Source: Acidimicrobiales bacterium (lineage in GTDB: Bacteria; Actinomycetota; Acidimicrobiia; Acidimicrobiales; AC-14). Taken from it: DNA of 36,870 nucleotides. The position numbers were made by a program, and so were the translations under genes. The stretch is taken from positions 1 to 36,870 of the forward strand of contig JAODBK010000084.1 in NCBI GenBank assembly GCA_025463925.1. The letters are read 5' to 3'. Below, piece by piece: positions 1 through 8,366 of the stretch; within the stretch, counting starts at the first letter, position 1; each line of letters starts with the position of its first letter. The notes below the pieces were generated by a model, which saw only the letters and a list, made by a program, of their open reading frames with translations, made no database searches and was not told where the DNA came from.

Positions 1-2
1 CG

Positions 3-938
3 GCCGGCGACGCCCGGGCGGCGCCCGACCGCCGCGCCGAACCCACGTGGGGACTGGCGGCGCGCGGCGCGGTGATCGAGACCGGTGGCCCGCCGCTGCC
101 GGCCGACCTGCTCGACCGCGACGAGGTGTGGGCCGACATCGCGCCGCGCCTCTACGCCCAGGCCACCGCCGGCCAGTGGGACCCGGCGACTGCGATCGAC
201 TGGGACGCGCCGTTCGAGTTGCCGCCCGAGGTCGAGGCCGCGGTGGTGCAGGTGATGACCTACCTGGTCGAGAACGAGCAGGCGGCGCTGGTCGTCCCGG
301 CGCGGTTCATCGGCCGGGTGCACCCGCACTTCCGCGAGGTCGTGCAGCTGCTCGCCATCCAGGTCGCCGACGAGGCGCGCCACGTCGAGGTGTTCACCCG
401 GCGGGCGCTGCTGAAGGGCGGGCCGATGGGCCGGTCGGGCGCCGGCGGCCGGGCCTCGCTGCAGACGCTGCTCGACGAGCACGACTTCTCCCTCGCCGGC
501 TTCCTGCTGTCGGTGCTCGGCGAGGGCACGTTCCTCAATCTCCTCGGCTTCCTCGACGAGCACGCGCCCGATCCCGTGACCGCGCAGGTCGCGCGGATGG
601 CGCGCCAGGACGAGGCCCGTCACGTGGCGTTCGCGCAGGCCCACCTCGAACATCGCATCGCGGTCGAGCCGGCGCTGCGCGATCGGCTGCGGGCCGCGGT
701 GGAACGGCGGCACGACGCGCTGGCTGCCACCGCCGGTCTGGCCGCCGACGTGCACGACGCCCTCGTGCTGCTGGCCGGCGGCGCCTTCACCCCCGCCGCC
801 ATCGCCGCCGGGTGGGACCGCGTACAGGAGCTGCAGGCCGACATGGACGACGGCCGCCGCCGGCGCCTCGTGCGGCTGGGCTTCCCGCCAGGCGACGCCG
901 CCGCGCTGTCGGCACTGCACACTCGCAACTTCATGTGA
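3..938 (+). CDS. ferritin-like diiron protein (5' end outside window)
   Basis: The reading frame is open from the left edge of the window to the TGA at 936-938, so the true start probably lies upstream; the first in-window start candidate is GTG at 72. The protein is largely helical and has two EARH motifs (DEARHVEVF and DEARHVAFA), each preceded by a helix with a glutamate (ENEQAAL and GEGTFLN). This is the ExxH pattern that binds a two-iron centre in ferritin-like oxidases and reductases. The substrate cannot be told from sequence. It is followed by a Nudix gene on the same strand after about 30 bases and may share a transcript with it. Membership of the ferritin-like superfamily is fairly secure; whether it is an oxygenase, an amine oxygenase or an iron-handling protein is open. 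Confidence 0.75.
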   Translation, partial: AGDARAAPDRRAEPTWGLAARGAVIETGGPPLPADLLDRDEVWADIAPRLYAQATAGQWDPATAIDWDAPFELPPEVEAAVVQVMTYLVENEQAALVVPARFIGRVHPHFREVVQLLAIQVADEARHVEVFTRRALLKGGPMGRSGAGGRASLQTLLDEHDFSLAGFLLSVLGEGTFLNLLGFLDEHAPDPVTAQVARMARQDEARHVAFAQAHLEHRIAVEPALRDRLRAAVERRHDALAATAGLAADVHDALVLLAGGAFTPAAIAAGWDRVQELQADMDDGRRRRLVRLGFPPGDAAALSALHTRNFM

Positions 939-968
939 CGCCGCGACCGGGCGGGGGCGCAGGTCCTA

Positions 969-1700
969 GTGTCGGGCTCCGTGGCTGATCGACCGACCTT
1001 CGTGGAGAAGCTGGCGGCCGGCCTCGCCGAGTCGGCGCCCGAGCCCGAGGCGATCCCGGCGGCCACTGTCATCCTGCTGCGCGACGGCGACGACGGCGTC
1101 GAGACCCTCATGCTGCACCGCAACGACCGCGGCGCGTTCGGCGGGATGTGGGTGTTCCCCGGCGGTCGGGTCGATCCCGCGGACCTCGAGCCCGACCACG
1201 ACGAGCGGGCCGGGGCCCGGCGGGGCGCGGTGCGCGAGACGCTCGAGGAGGCCGGACTCGTCATCGGCGCCGACGACCTGATCGAGTTCTCGCACTGGGT
1301 CCCGCCGCCGGCCGCGCCGAAGCGGTTCTCGACGTGGATCTTCGTGGCCGCGGCGCCCGGGACGGACGTCACCGTCGACGGAACCGAGATCCACGATCAC
1401 GACTGGGTCCGACCGGCGGACGCCATCTCCCGCCGCGACGCCGGCGAGATCGAGCTGGCCCCGCCGACGTGGGTGTCGCTGTGGCGGCTCTCGTCGGCGA
1501 CCACCGTCGACGAGGCGCTGGGCGCGGCGCGCCGCGTCGAGGCCGAGCGCTTCGAGACCCACATCGGGAAGGTCGACGATGACATCGTGGCCGTCTGGCG
1601 GGGTGACGCCGGCTACGACGACGGCGACCTCGCCAAGGCCGGCCCGCGCCATCGACTGTGGATGCTGCCCGACGGCTGGCGGTACGAGCGAAGCGACTGA
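969..1700 (+). CDS. Nudix hydrolase
   Basis: A 243-residue Nudix-fold protein. The Nudix box is recognisable as GGMWVFPGGRVD (about residues 58-69) followed, after an insertion, by REtLEEAGL (about 89-97), whose glutamates bind the metal needed to hydrolyse a nucleoside-diphosphate-X bond. The insertion between the box glycine and the REtLEEAGL helix is as in the NUDT19/RPP8-like subgroup, some of which act on CoA derivatives; this substrate is an inference only. The start is taken as GTG at 969, with a second in-frame GTG at 981 equally possible because no strong ribosome site distinguishes them. The stop is followed three bases later by the GTG of the next gene, so the two are probably co-translated. 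Confidence 0.85.
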   Translation: MSGSVADRPTFVEKLAAGLAESAPEPEAIPAATVILLRDGDDGVETLMLHRNDRGAFGGMWVFPGGRVDPADLEPDHDERAGARRGAVRETLEEAGLVIGADDLIEFSHWVPPPAAPKRFSTWIFVAAAPGTDVTVDGTEIHDHDWVRPADAISRRDAGEIELAPPTWVSLWRLSSATTVDEALGAARRVEAERFETHIGKVDDDIVAVWRGDAGYDDGDLAKAGPRHRLWMLPDGWRYERSD

Positions 1701-1703
1701 CGG

Positions 1704-2168
1704 GTGGAGATCGGCCTGTTCGAGGAGGTGGCCGACGCGCTGCGGGGCCTGGTACCCCCGGACCTGGGCGACGTCCGCTCCCGCGCCCATCGCTACGGCA
1801 TCAAAGTGTGGTTCGACACCGACAAGCCGACGCGCGAGCACTACGAAGCCCAGGTCATCGGCGCCGGCTACGTCGACGACGCGACGGTGTTGGCGCTCGA
1901 GGTCGGCTTCCACTCCGAGCACCCGAAGCTCGAGCCCAACGAGGTGGTGCTGGGCGCGCTGCTCGCCGCCCGCGCCAAGTGGAAGACCGTCCTCGGCAAG
2001 GAGGCGGTCGCCGGGCCGTTCTTCGGTCGCCCCGACGACTGGCGCCGGCTCTCGGAGACCTGGCCCGACCCCGACCTCGACGACCCGGCGCTGGCGTTCG
2101 AGATCGCGGCCCGACTGACCGACTACATCACCGCGCTGGAGCCCGTCCGCCGGGCCGCGCCGCGCTGA
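1704..2168 (+). CDS. conserved-looking protein of unknown function
   Basis: I do not recognise this 154-residue protein. It starts with GTG three bases after the Nudix stop and ends in convergent orientation six bases from the stop of the winged-helix gene. It is soluble, with no signal peptide or membrane segment. It has an acidic, helix-rich sequence with a central stretch (YGIKVWFDTDKPTREHYEAQ) that looks folded, and a strongly GC-ending codon pattern typical of real genes here. The tight spacing suggests that it works with, or is merely co-expressed with, the Nudix hydrolase. No catalytic motif was seen. Confidence 0.7.
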   Translation: MEIGLFEEVADALRGLVPPDLGDVRSRAHRYGIKVWFDTDKPTREHYEAQVIGAGYVDDATVLALEVGFHSEHPKLEPNEVVLGALLAARAKWKTVLGKEAVAGPFFGRPDDWRRLSETWPDPDLDDPALAFEIAARLTDYITALEPVRRAAPR

Positions 2169-2174
2169 CCTGAT

Positions 2175-3353
2175 TCACGCAGTCAGCTCGCGCTCGAGTG
2201 GTGTCCGGAAGCGCGGGGTCAGCCGTACGCCGCCGAAGAAGCGGTGCACGCGTCCGGCGGCCCGGTCGATGGCGCCGCGGGCGTCGCGACCGATGTCGTC
2301 GAGCACCTGCACCACGATCTCGCCGTCCTTGCGCTGGGCCCAGCCGCCCACGATGCGACCGCCCCACCACACCGTCGGCCCGGCGTTGCCCATGGTGTCG
2401 AACAGTCGCGGCGCGTGTTCGCCGAGGTACCAGTGGCGCGTCGCCCAGCCCATCACGGTGGTGTCGAGCGCGGGCAGCAAGACGGCGCGCCGCTCGGCCG
2501 CCTTGACGGGGTCGAGGACGGGGTCGAGGTCGCCGGCCAGCGCGATCCCGATGATGCCGCCGAGGTCGACCTCGGTGACGTCGAGCCGGGCCAGCACCCG
2601 CTTCACGTCGCGCATCGCCCATCCGGTCCACCACTTGAGATCGGTGACCAGCGCCGGGCCGAAGGCGAAGAGCCACCGCCGCACCAGCTCGGCCTGCGCG
2701 TCGGCGGTCGGGAGGATCTCGAACGGCGGCATCGCGGCCCACCGGTACTGCGTGCTGATCCACGAGCCGCGCGGTCGGGCCCGAACGATCTTGCCGTCGG
2801 CCGCGAGCAGTGCCAACACGCGCGTGGTGATGTTCTGGCGCGATTCGTACTTCTTGCCGGGGCTGTAGAGCAGCTTGGTGCGGAGCGCGGCGACGTCGGC
2901 CGACAGCTCGGCGCCGGTCACCTCGCGGCGAGCCACGATCGCGGCGAGCGTCGCCGCCTCGACCTTCCGCAACCACCGGGGCACGTCCTTGGCGACGCCG
3001 GCCTCGGTGAGGAACCCGATGGTCCGCCGTCGCTCCCGCGCCGCGACCGCGGCGCTGGCCGACGCGTGGACGATCGGCACCAGCTCCGCCGGCACCGCGA
3101 ACATCGTCCTGCGCATGGCGAGCATCCGCACCAGTGCCCGCTCGTCGTACAGCTCGCACTCGATGTCGGCCGCGGTCAGCTTCGGCGCGCGCGCCGCGAC
3201 GCCGAGGAAGATCGACCCCGGATCGGTGGCGTGCAGCACGACGAGCTGCCGGGCGATGTCGGCCGCGCTGCTCGAAGCCGGCGCGGCCGCGAGGAGCTGC
3301 CGGGTGGCGAGCCGGGCCCGCCGCTCTTCGATGCTGAAGCTGCGAATGTCGAT
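2175..3353 (-). CDS. winged-helix DNA-binding protein, HTH_42/YcaQ-like family
   Basis: About 390 residues resembling the HTH_42 (AlkZ/YcaQ-like) family. The N-terminus has an ARLATRQLL helix and a QLVVLHATDPGSIFLG segment in the place where family members usually carry an LQAQ-type motif. Several winged-helix units follow, and the C-terminus contains GNAGPTVWWGGRIVGGWAQ. E. coli YcaQ/AlkZ is a DNA glycosylase that unhooks interstrand crosslinks, but many relatives are uncharacterised, so a repair role is only a possibility. The start is a puzzle: no ATG, GTG or TTG occurs in frame between the first family-like residues and the divergent gene at 3406. I placed it at ATC 3353, nine bases after an AAAGGA; ATT at 3347 is the alternative. 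An ATG farther upstream would overlap the LLM gene. Confidence 0.7.
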   Translation of the reverse strand: MDIRSFSIEERRARLATRQLLAAAPASSSAADIARQLVVLHATDPGSIFLGVAARAPKLTAADIECELYDERALVRMLAMRRTMFAVPAELVPIVHASASAAVAARERRRTIGFLTEAGVAKDVPRWLRKVEAATLAAIVARREVTGAELSADVAALRTKLLYSPGKKYESRQNITTRVLALLAADGKIVRARPRGSWISTQYRWAAMPPFEILPTADAQAELVRRWLFAFGPALVTDLKWWTGWAMRDVKRVLARLDVTEVDLGGIIGIALAGDLDPVLDPVKAAERRAVLLPALDTTVMGWATRHWYLGEHAPRLFDTMGNAGPTVWWGGRIVGGWAQRKDGEIVVQVLDDIGRDARGAIDRAAGRVHRFFGGVRLTPRFRTPLERELTA

Positions 3354-3373
3354 CCCCGCTGATCCTTTGTCGC

Positions 3374-3401
3374 GCGTTCTGCCGGGCGCAGGGTAGAACG
3401 C
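3374..3401. repeat. inverted repeat in divergent intergenic region
   Basis: GCGTTCT at 3374-3380 is repeated in inverted form as AGAACGC at 3395-3401, with a 14-base spacer. It sits five bases before the LLM oxidoreductase start, in the short gap between two divergent genes. It could be an operator or a chance repeat in GC-rich DNA. Confidence 0.3.
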
Positions 3402-3405
3402 CGGA

Positions 3406-4290
3406 ATGCAACTCGACCTCCACGTCCCCCGTTTCGACTGGGCCGGATCACCCGCCGGCATCGGGCCCGGCGTCGCCGGCCTGGCGCGCCGGGCCGAGGC
3501 CCTCGGCGTGCGAACGCTCTCGTTCATGGACCACTTCTTCCAGATGGACTGGATGGCCCCGGCCGAGGACCCGATGCTCGAGGGCTACACCGCCCTCGGG
3601 TTCGTCGCCGGGCACACCGAGCGGCTCCGGTTGCGGCTCCTCGTCACCGGCGTGACCTACCGGTACCCCGGTGTGCTGGCCAAGACGGTGACGACGCTCG
3701 ACGTGGTGTCGGGCGGGCGGGCCGAGCTGGGGATCGGCGCCGCCTGGTACGAGCGCGAGCACCGGGGCCTCGGCGTCCCGTTCCCGCCGGTCGCCGAGCG
3801 GTTCGAGCGGCTGGAGGAGACGATCCAGATCTGCCGGCAGATGTGGAGCGACGACAACGGCGTCTACCAGGGCAAGCACTACCGGCTGGAGGAGACGATC
3901 TGCAGCCCGCCGCCCGTCAGCACGCCGCGCCCGCGCATCCTCATCGGCGGCAGTGGCGAGCGGAAGACGCTCCGGCTGGTGGCGCAGTACGCCGACGCCT
4001 GCAACATCTTCGGCGGGCCGCCCGAGGTCGCCCACAAGGTCGACGTCCTGCGCCGGCACTGCGAGACGATCGGGCGCGATCCGAACGAGATCGAGGTCAC
4101 CGCGATGTACCGTGACCTCCCGCCGGACGCGACCACCGACGACGTCGTCCGCGGCGCCGAAGCGCTGGCCGAGGTCGGCGTGTCGACCCTCGTCACCGGT
4201 GCCGTCGGCGACGACCCGGCGGGCTGGCTCGAATCGACGTTCGGCCCGGCAATGGACCGGATCGCGGCCATCGAGCCGGCGCGCCGCTGA
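3406..4290 (+). CDS. LLM-class (F420-type) oxidoreductase
   Basis: A 294-residue single-domain TIM-barrel protein of the bacterial luciferase-like monooxygenase group. Recognisable elements are the N-terminal LDLHVPRFDW strand, SFMDHFF, the central TLDVVSGGRAELGIGAAWYE signature with RFERLEETIQICRQMW following, and PRILIGGSGERKTLRLVAQYAD near the C-terminus. Actinobacterial members of this subgroup mostly use coenzyme F420 as hydride carrier; FMN is the alternative. The substrate is unknown. The start is ATG at 3406. The gene is divergent from the winged-helix gene and convergent with nrdJ, which ends 20 bases away, so it is probably a single-gene transcript. Confidence 0.85.
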   Translation: MQLDLHVPRFDWAGSPAGIGPGVAGLARRAEALGVRTLSFMDHFFQMDWMAPAEDPMLEGYTALGFVAGHTERLRLRLLVTGVTYRYPGVLAKTVTTLDVVSGGRAELGIGAAWYEREHRGLGVPFPPVAERFERLEETIQICRQMWSDDNGVYQGKHYRLEETICSPPPVSTPRPRILIGGSGERKTLRLVAQYADACNIFGGPPEVAHKVDVLRRHCETIGRDPNEIEVTAMYRDLPPDATTDDVVRGAEALAEVGVSTLVTGAVGDDPAGWLESTFGPAMDRIAAIEPARR

Positions 4291-4310
4291 CGCCGTCTCG
4301 CCCGGGTGCG

Positions 4311-7085
4311 TTACGAGCAGCCGGAGGTGGTGCCGCAGCTGGAGCAGACGAAGCAGCTGCCGGCGCGCTGCATGACGTTGCCGCACTGGTAGCAGTAGGG
4401 CGCGTCGGCGATGCGGGCCTCGGCATCGGCCAGCGGGGCCAGGTCGATCGACTCGGTGAACACCGGCGTGTCCGGGACCGCGCCCGGCGCGGTCGACGAC
4501 TCGTCGACCGCCTCCTCGATGCCGGGCAGCGTCGGCTGGCTGCGCTCCCCGACCGACAGGATGCCGAGCTCCATGCGCTCGTCGAGCGGCAGGTAGTCGA
4601 CCGCCAGCCGGCGGAAGATGTAGTCGACCAGCGAGCTGACGAAGCGGATGTCGGGGTCGTCGGTCATGCCGGCAGGCTCGAAGCGCATGTTGGTGTACTT
4701 CTGCACGTAGGTCGACAGCGGCACGCCGTACTGCAGGCCCAGGCTGACCGAGATCGAGAACGCGTCCATGATCCCGGCGAGCGTCGAGCCCTGCTTCGAC
4801 ACCTTCATGAACAGCTCGCCCGGCCGGCCGTCGTCGTACTCGCCGACGGTGACGTAGCCCTCGCAGTCGGCCACCCGGAACGAGAACGTGTTGGACCGCC
4901 GGCGGCGCGGCAGCCGCTGGCGCGTCGCCTCCTTGACGATCACCTTCTCGACGACCGTCTCGGCCGAGGCGAGCCGCGGGACCGGCCCGGCCGCGCCCTC
5001 CTTCTTGGCCATCGACAGCGGCTGCGCGACCTTGCAGTTGTCGCGGTAGATCGCCACGGCCTTGAGACCCATCTGCCACGCCTCGATGTGCAGCTGCTCC
5101 ACTTCGTCGACGGTCGCGGTCTCCGGCATGTTGATCGTCTTCGAGATGGCCCCGGAGATGAACGGCTGGACCGCCGCCATCATCTTCACGTGGCCGAGGT
5201 AGTGGATCGCCAGGTCACCCATGGAGCAGGCGAACACCGGCAGGTGCTCCGCGCTGAGGTGCGGTGCGCCGATGATCGACTTCTCCTCGGCGATGTAGGC
5301 CACGATCTCGGCGACCTGGGCCGCGGTGTAGCCCAGCTGGCGCAGCGCCCGCGGCACCGTCTGGTTGACGATCGACATGTTGCCGCCGCCGACCAGCTTC
5401 TTCAGCTTGACCAGGCCGAGGTCGGGCTCGATGCCGGTGGTGTCGCAGTCCATCATCAGGCCGATGGTGCCGGTCGGCGCGAGCACCGATGCCTGCGAGT
5501 TGCGCACACCGAAGCGCTCGGCATCGTCGACCGCCGCGTCCCATGACTCCTGCGCCGCCGACAGCAGGTCGGTGGGCACGAGCTCCTCGTCGATCTGCGC
5601 CACCGCCTCGCGGTGCTGGTGCAACACCCGGTTCATCGGCTCGTGGTTGTCGGTGTAGCCGGCGAACGGTCCCATGCGGGCCGCGGTGCGGGCCGACGTC
5701 ACGTACGAATGGCCGGTCATCAGCGCGGTGATCGCCGCGCCCCACGCCCGGCCCTCGTCGCTGTCGTAGGGCAGGCCGAGCGCCATCAGCATGGCGCCGA
5801 GGTTGGCGTAGCCGATGCCGAGCTGGCGGAACTTGCGTGACGTCGCGGCGATCGACTCGGTCGGGTAGTCGGCGTTGCCGACCAGGATCTCCTGGGCGGT
5901 GAAGACCACCGCGACGGCGGCCTTGAAGCCGGCGACGTCGAAGCTGCCGTCCTCGGCCAGGAACGACAGCAGGTTGAGGCTCGCCAGATTGCACGCCGAG
6001 TTGTCGAGGTGCATGTACTCACTGCACGGGTTCGACGCGTTGATGCGGCCGGTGTTCGACGCGGTGTGCCACCGGTTGATCGTCGTGTCGAACTGCATGC
6101 CGGGGTCGGCGCACTCCCATGCGGCCTGCGCGATCTGGCGCATGAGCTCGCGGGCCTTCATCGTCTCGATCACCTCGCCGGTGGTGACCGCCCGCAGGTG
6201 CCAGTCGGCATCGTCGACGACCGCCTGCATGAACTCGTCGGTGACCCGCACCGAGTTGTTGGCGTTCTGGTACTGCGTGGAATGGCTGTCGGCGCCGTCG
6301 AGGTCCATGTCGAAGCCGGCGTCGCGCAACACCCGCGCCTTGCGCTCCTCGACCGCCTTGCACCAGATGAAGTCGGTGATGTCGGGGTGGTCGGCGTTGA
6401 GGATGACCATCTTGGCGGCCCGCCGCGTCTTGCCACCGGACTTGATCGTGCCGGCCGACGCGTCGGCGCCCCGCATGAAGCTCACCGGGCCCGACGCGGT
6501 GCCGCCGCCCTTCAGCGTCTCGCGCGACGAGCGGATGCCGGACAGGTTGATGCCCGACCCGGAGCCGCCCTTGAAGATCGTGCCCTCCTCGACGTACCAG
6601 TTGAGGATCGACTGCATCTCGTCCTCGACGGCGAGGATGAAGCAGGCCGAGGCCTGCTGGGGCTCGCCCTGGACGCCGATGTTGAACCAGACCGGCGAGT
6701 TGAACGCCGCCTTCTGGTGGACGATCAGGTACTTCAGCTCGTCGCGGAAGACCCGGGCCTCGGCCTCGTCGACGAAGTACCCGTCCTTCAGGCCCCACGC
6801 GGTGATGGTGTCGACCACCCGGTCGGCGACCTGGCGCAACGAGGACTCCCGGCCGGGCGCGCCGAGCGGGCCCCGGAAGTACTTCTGGGCGACGATGTTG
6901 GTGGCGTTCAGCGACCACGTCGTCGGGAATTCCACGCCGGTCTGCTCGAAGGCCACGGTGCCGTCCCGGAAGTTGCTGATCCGGGCATCGCGTCGCTCCC
7001 ACGTCACGGTGGCGTAGGGGTGCTCCCCCTCGCGGGTGAAGTGGCGGGTGATGCCGATGCCGGTCTGCTCCGGGGCAATGGCCAT
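4311..7085 (-). CDS. nrdJ: adenosylcobalamin-dependent (class II) ribonucleotide reductase
   Basis: Reduces ribonucleotides to deoxyribonucleotides using adenosylcobalamin, giving oxygen-independent dNTP supply. The 924-residue protein has FNSPVWFNIG, the glycine-rich GGSGSGINLSGIRSS loop, the substrate-site NPCSEY, the APTGTIG segment, and the C-terminal CYQC ... CFVCSSC cysteine cluster ending in Cys-Ser that is typical of bacterial NrdJ and delivers electrons to the active site. The frame is open for another 96 bases upstream, but I chose ATG 7085 (MAIAPEQTG) because GGAGG lies about ten bases before it and the promoter and NrdR-like boxes fall inside the upstream extension. nrdR lies immediately upstream on the same strand, as in Streptomyces nrdRJ, but the gap and its own promoter suggest separate control. 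Confidence 0.96.
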   Translation of the reverse strand: MAIAPEQTGIGITRHFTREGEHPYATVTWERRDARISNFRDGTVAFEQTGVEFPTTWSLNATNIVAQKYFRGPLGAPGRESSLRQVADRVVDTITAWGLKDGYFVDEAEARVFRDELKYLIVHQKAAFNSPVWFNIGVQGEPQQASACFILAVEDEMQSILNWYVEEGTIFKGGSGSGINLSGIRSSRETLKGGGTASGPVSFMRGADASAGTIKSGGKTRRAAKMVILNADHPDITDFIWCKAVEERKARVLRDAGFDMDLDGADSHSTQYQNANNSVRVTDEFMQAVVDDADWHLRAVTTGEVIETMKARELMRQIAQAAWECADPGMQFDTTINRWHTASNTGRINASNPCSEYMHLDNSACNLASLNLLSFLAEDGSFDVAGFKAAVAVVFTAQEILVGNADYPTESIAATSRKFRQLGIGYANLGAMLMALGLPYDSDEGRAWGAAITALMTGHSYVTSARTAARMGPFAGYTDNHEPMNRVLHQHREAVAQIDEELVPTDLLSAAQESWDAAVDDAERFGVRNSQASVLAPTGTIGLMMDCDTTGIEPDLGLVKLKKLVGGGNMSIVNQTVPRALRQLGYTAAQVAEIVAYIAEEKSIIGAPHLSAEHLPVFACSMGDLAIHYLGHVKMMAAVQPFISGAISKTINMPETATVDEVEQLHIEAWQMGLKAVAIYRDNCKVAQPLSMAKKEGAAGPVPRLASAETVVEKVIVKEATRQRLPRRRRSNTFSFRVADCEGYVTVGEYDDGRPGELFMKVSKQGSTLAGIMDAFSISVSLGLQYGVPLSTYVQKYTNMRFEPAGMTDDPDIRFVSSLVDYIFRRLAVDYLPLDERMELGILSVGERSQPTLPGIEEAVDESSTAPGAVPDTPVFTESIDLAPLADAEARIADAPYCYQCGNVMQRAGSCFVCSSCGTTSGCS

Positions 7086-7130
7086 GTCGACGAAGTCCTC
7101 CGAGGGTGAGTGTCCGGTTCGGCCTAAAAA

Positions 7131-7178
7131 CCACAACATCTTGTGGTCGGTGGTCTTCCCGGCCACGAGATAGGCGAC
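7131..7178 (-). promoter_or_regulatory. putative NrdR boxes upstream of nrdJ
   Basis: CCACAACATCTTGTGG at 7131-7146 is a near-perfect 16-base palindrome fitting the NrdR-box pattern acaCwAtATaTwGtgt. A second site at 7163-7178 begins CCACGAGAT and keeps only the left half. The two are spaced 32 bases apart, close to the three-turn spacing usual for paired NrdR boxes. They lie just downstream of the predicted promoter, suited to repression. The first box is convincing; the second is weak. The rest of the 7086-7371 gap shows no gene and no recognisable B12 riboswitch. Confidence 0.65.
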
Positions 7179-7180
7179 CA

Positions 7181-7209
7181 ATACAACACCGTAATTACAC
7201 GGGTGTCAA
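7181..7209 (-). promoter_or_regulatory. sigma70-type promoter for nrdJ
   Basis: Read on the minus strand, TTGACA (7204-7209) is followed after exactly 17 bases by TTGTAT (7181-7186). The -35 element is a perfect consensus and the -10 element is partial; TGTATT with an 18-base spacer is an alternative. Transcription would begin near 7174, between the two NrdR-like boxes. Confidence 0.55.
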
Positions 7210-7371
7210 CGCTTGTCGGCCGCGAAATGCGCTGGTCAGCGGCAGTTCGCGAAGGTTTGCAGTTCGTGATTTTCCTCACGACTGGCCCCTCGCCCCGACG
7301 CTACGGGCGGCTGCCTGTGGGGCGGTAGACGCGCAACCTGTTGATCTCGCTGGGGACGCGATGTGGACGGG

Positions 7372-7842
7372 CTACCCGCGGTGCTTCGGGGCGGTCGCCT
7401 TGGTGAGGAGCCCGACCTCGCGCTCGAAGTCGGCCGCCCCTTCGAACCCCTTGTAGACGCTGGCGAAGCGGAGGTAGGCGACGTGGTCGAGCTCGCGGAG
7501 CCGCTCGAGCACCGCCAGCCCGATCCGCTGGCTGTCGACCTCGCCGCCGTCGAGCCGCATCAGCTCCTCGATCTTGGCGCCGAGCCCCTCGAGCACCAGC
7601 TCGTCGACCGGCCGGTTCTTCGCCGCGGCCCGCATGCCGTCGATGAGCTTGGCCCGGCTGAACGGCTCGCGGTCACCCGATCGCTTGACGACGACGACGG
7701 CCACCTCCTCGACCCGCTCGAAGGTGGTGAAGCGCCGCCCGCACGTGAGGCACTCGCGCCGGCGCCGGATCGCGCCGCCGTCGTCGGCCACGCGGGAGTC
7801 GACGACCTTGTCCTCGAAGCTGGCGCAGACCGGGCAGCGCAC
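7372..7842 (-). CDS. nrdR: transcriptional repressor NrdR
   Basis: A 156-residue repressor of ribonucleotide reductase genes that senses ATP/dATP. The N-terminus is a zinc ribbon with paired CPVC and CLTC cysteines ([16 protein letters not shown]), followed by an ATP-cone domain ([20 protein letters not shown] ... [15 protein letters not shown]). The frame is open much farther upstream, but family length and the start pattern GTG-CGC-TGC-CCG place the start at GTG 7842. It lies between the LysM gene and nrdJ, all on the minus strand, and its probable targets are the boxes before nrdJ. The short gap to the LysM gene (28 bases) suggests that nrdR may also be transcribed from the SOS-controlled promoter upstream. 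Confidence 0.95.
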   Translation of the reverse strand: MRCPVCASFEDKVVDSRVADDGGAIRRRRECLTCGRRFTTFERVEEVAVVVVKRSGDREPFSRAKLIDGMRAAAKNRPVDELVLEGLGAKIEELMRLDGGEVDSQRIGLAVLERLRELDHVAYLRFASVYKGFEGAADFEREVGLLTKATAPKHRG

Positions 7843-7870
7843 GCCCAGGACGCTACCGGACCCGGCGGCG

Positions 7871-8275
7871 TCAACCGTCGATCGAGACCCGCTGACCGAC
7901 CTGCAGCGACGGGCCGCCGTTGCGGGCCGCCAGCTCGTCGACGATCGGCCGCACGTCGCCGTCGGGGTGCAGGCGGCGGGCGATGCTCCACCAGGTGTCG
8001 CCGGGTTGGACCACGTACGTGCCGGGCCCGGCCACCGCGATCGGGGCCGGCGTCGCGACCGCGGGAGCGGCGAGGGGGCCGACGCCGGCCCGAGCCATGG
8101 CGGCGCACGCCGCCAGGACGACGACGACCAGCGCGGCCACGGCGAGGCACCGGCGGCGGCGGTAGGTCGCCGTCGATGGCCGCGCCGCCGACCGGCCGCC
8201 GTCGATGACGCGCAGCTGCGGTCGCGGGCCCTGCGGTCTCGAGCGGTTGGGCCTCGGGTGGGCGATCGCTGCCAT
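7871..8275 (-). CDS. LysM-domain membrane protein, ChiZ/YneA-like SOS gene
   Basis: A 134-residue protein with a basic cytoplasmic N-terminus, one membrane segment (about residues 43-60, CLAVAALVVVVLAACAA) and a C-terminal LysM domain (GTYVVQPGDTWWSIARRLHP ... LQVGQRVSIDG) that binds peptidoglycan. It is divergent from lexA and upstream of nrdR, the same arrangement as M. tuberculosis lexA-Rv2719c(chiZ)-nrdR, and resembles the yneA/lexA pairing of Bacillus. Those proteins delay cell division during the SOS response, so this one is probably a damage-induced division inhibitor. The start is ATG 8275 (MAAIAHP). The family assignment rests on the LysM fold plus synteny; no catalytic domain is visible. 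Confidence 0.85.
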   Translation of the reverse strand: MAAIAHPRPNRSRPQGPRPQLRVIDGGRSAARPSTATYRRRRCLAVAALVVVVLAACAAMARAGVGPLAAPAVATPAPIAVAGPGTYVVQPGDTWWSIARRLHPDGDVRPIVDELAARNGGPSLQVGQRVSIDG

Positions 8276-8307
8276 TGTCGTGATCCCTCCGGGTTGTCGG
8301 TTCCGCC

Positions 8308-8321
8308 CGAACACCCGTTCG
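8308..8321. promoter_or_regulatory. LexA (SOS) box 1
   Basis: CGAACACCCGTTCG matches the actinobacterial SOS pattern CGAAC-N4-GTTCG exactly. It is the box nearest the LysM gene, 33 bases before its ATG, and probably controls that gene. Confidence 0.8.
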
Positions 8322-8338
8322 TCGCTGCCACTCAACCA

Positions 8339-8352
8339 CGAACACCCGTTCC
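8339..8352. promoter_or_regulatory. LexA (SOS) box 2
   Basis: CGAACACCCGTTCC differs from the SOS pattern only in its last base. Its centre is 31 bases from box 1, about three helical turns, so LexA dimers would sit on the same face of the DNA. Confidence 0.7.
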
Positions 8353-8366
8353 CGTCAAGGAAATGT

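Noticed and set aside
47-988. An alternative plus-strand frame over the first gene.
   Set aside because: It is an Arg/Gly/Ala-rich shadow; the ferritin-like frame has the EARH motifs.
4986-5100. Possible insertion or frame problem in the Ala/Lys/Arg-rich linker before the NrdJ C-terminal domain.
   Set aside because: The frame is continuous and such linkers are normal before the C-terminal domain of NrdJ.
7086-7371. A B12 riboswitch upstream of nrdJ.
   Set aside because: No B12-box-like conserved core was visible. The region is explained by a promoter and NrdR-like boxes.
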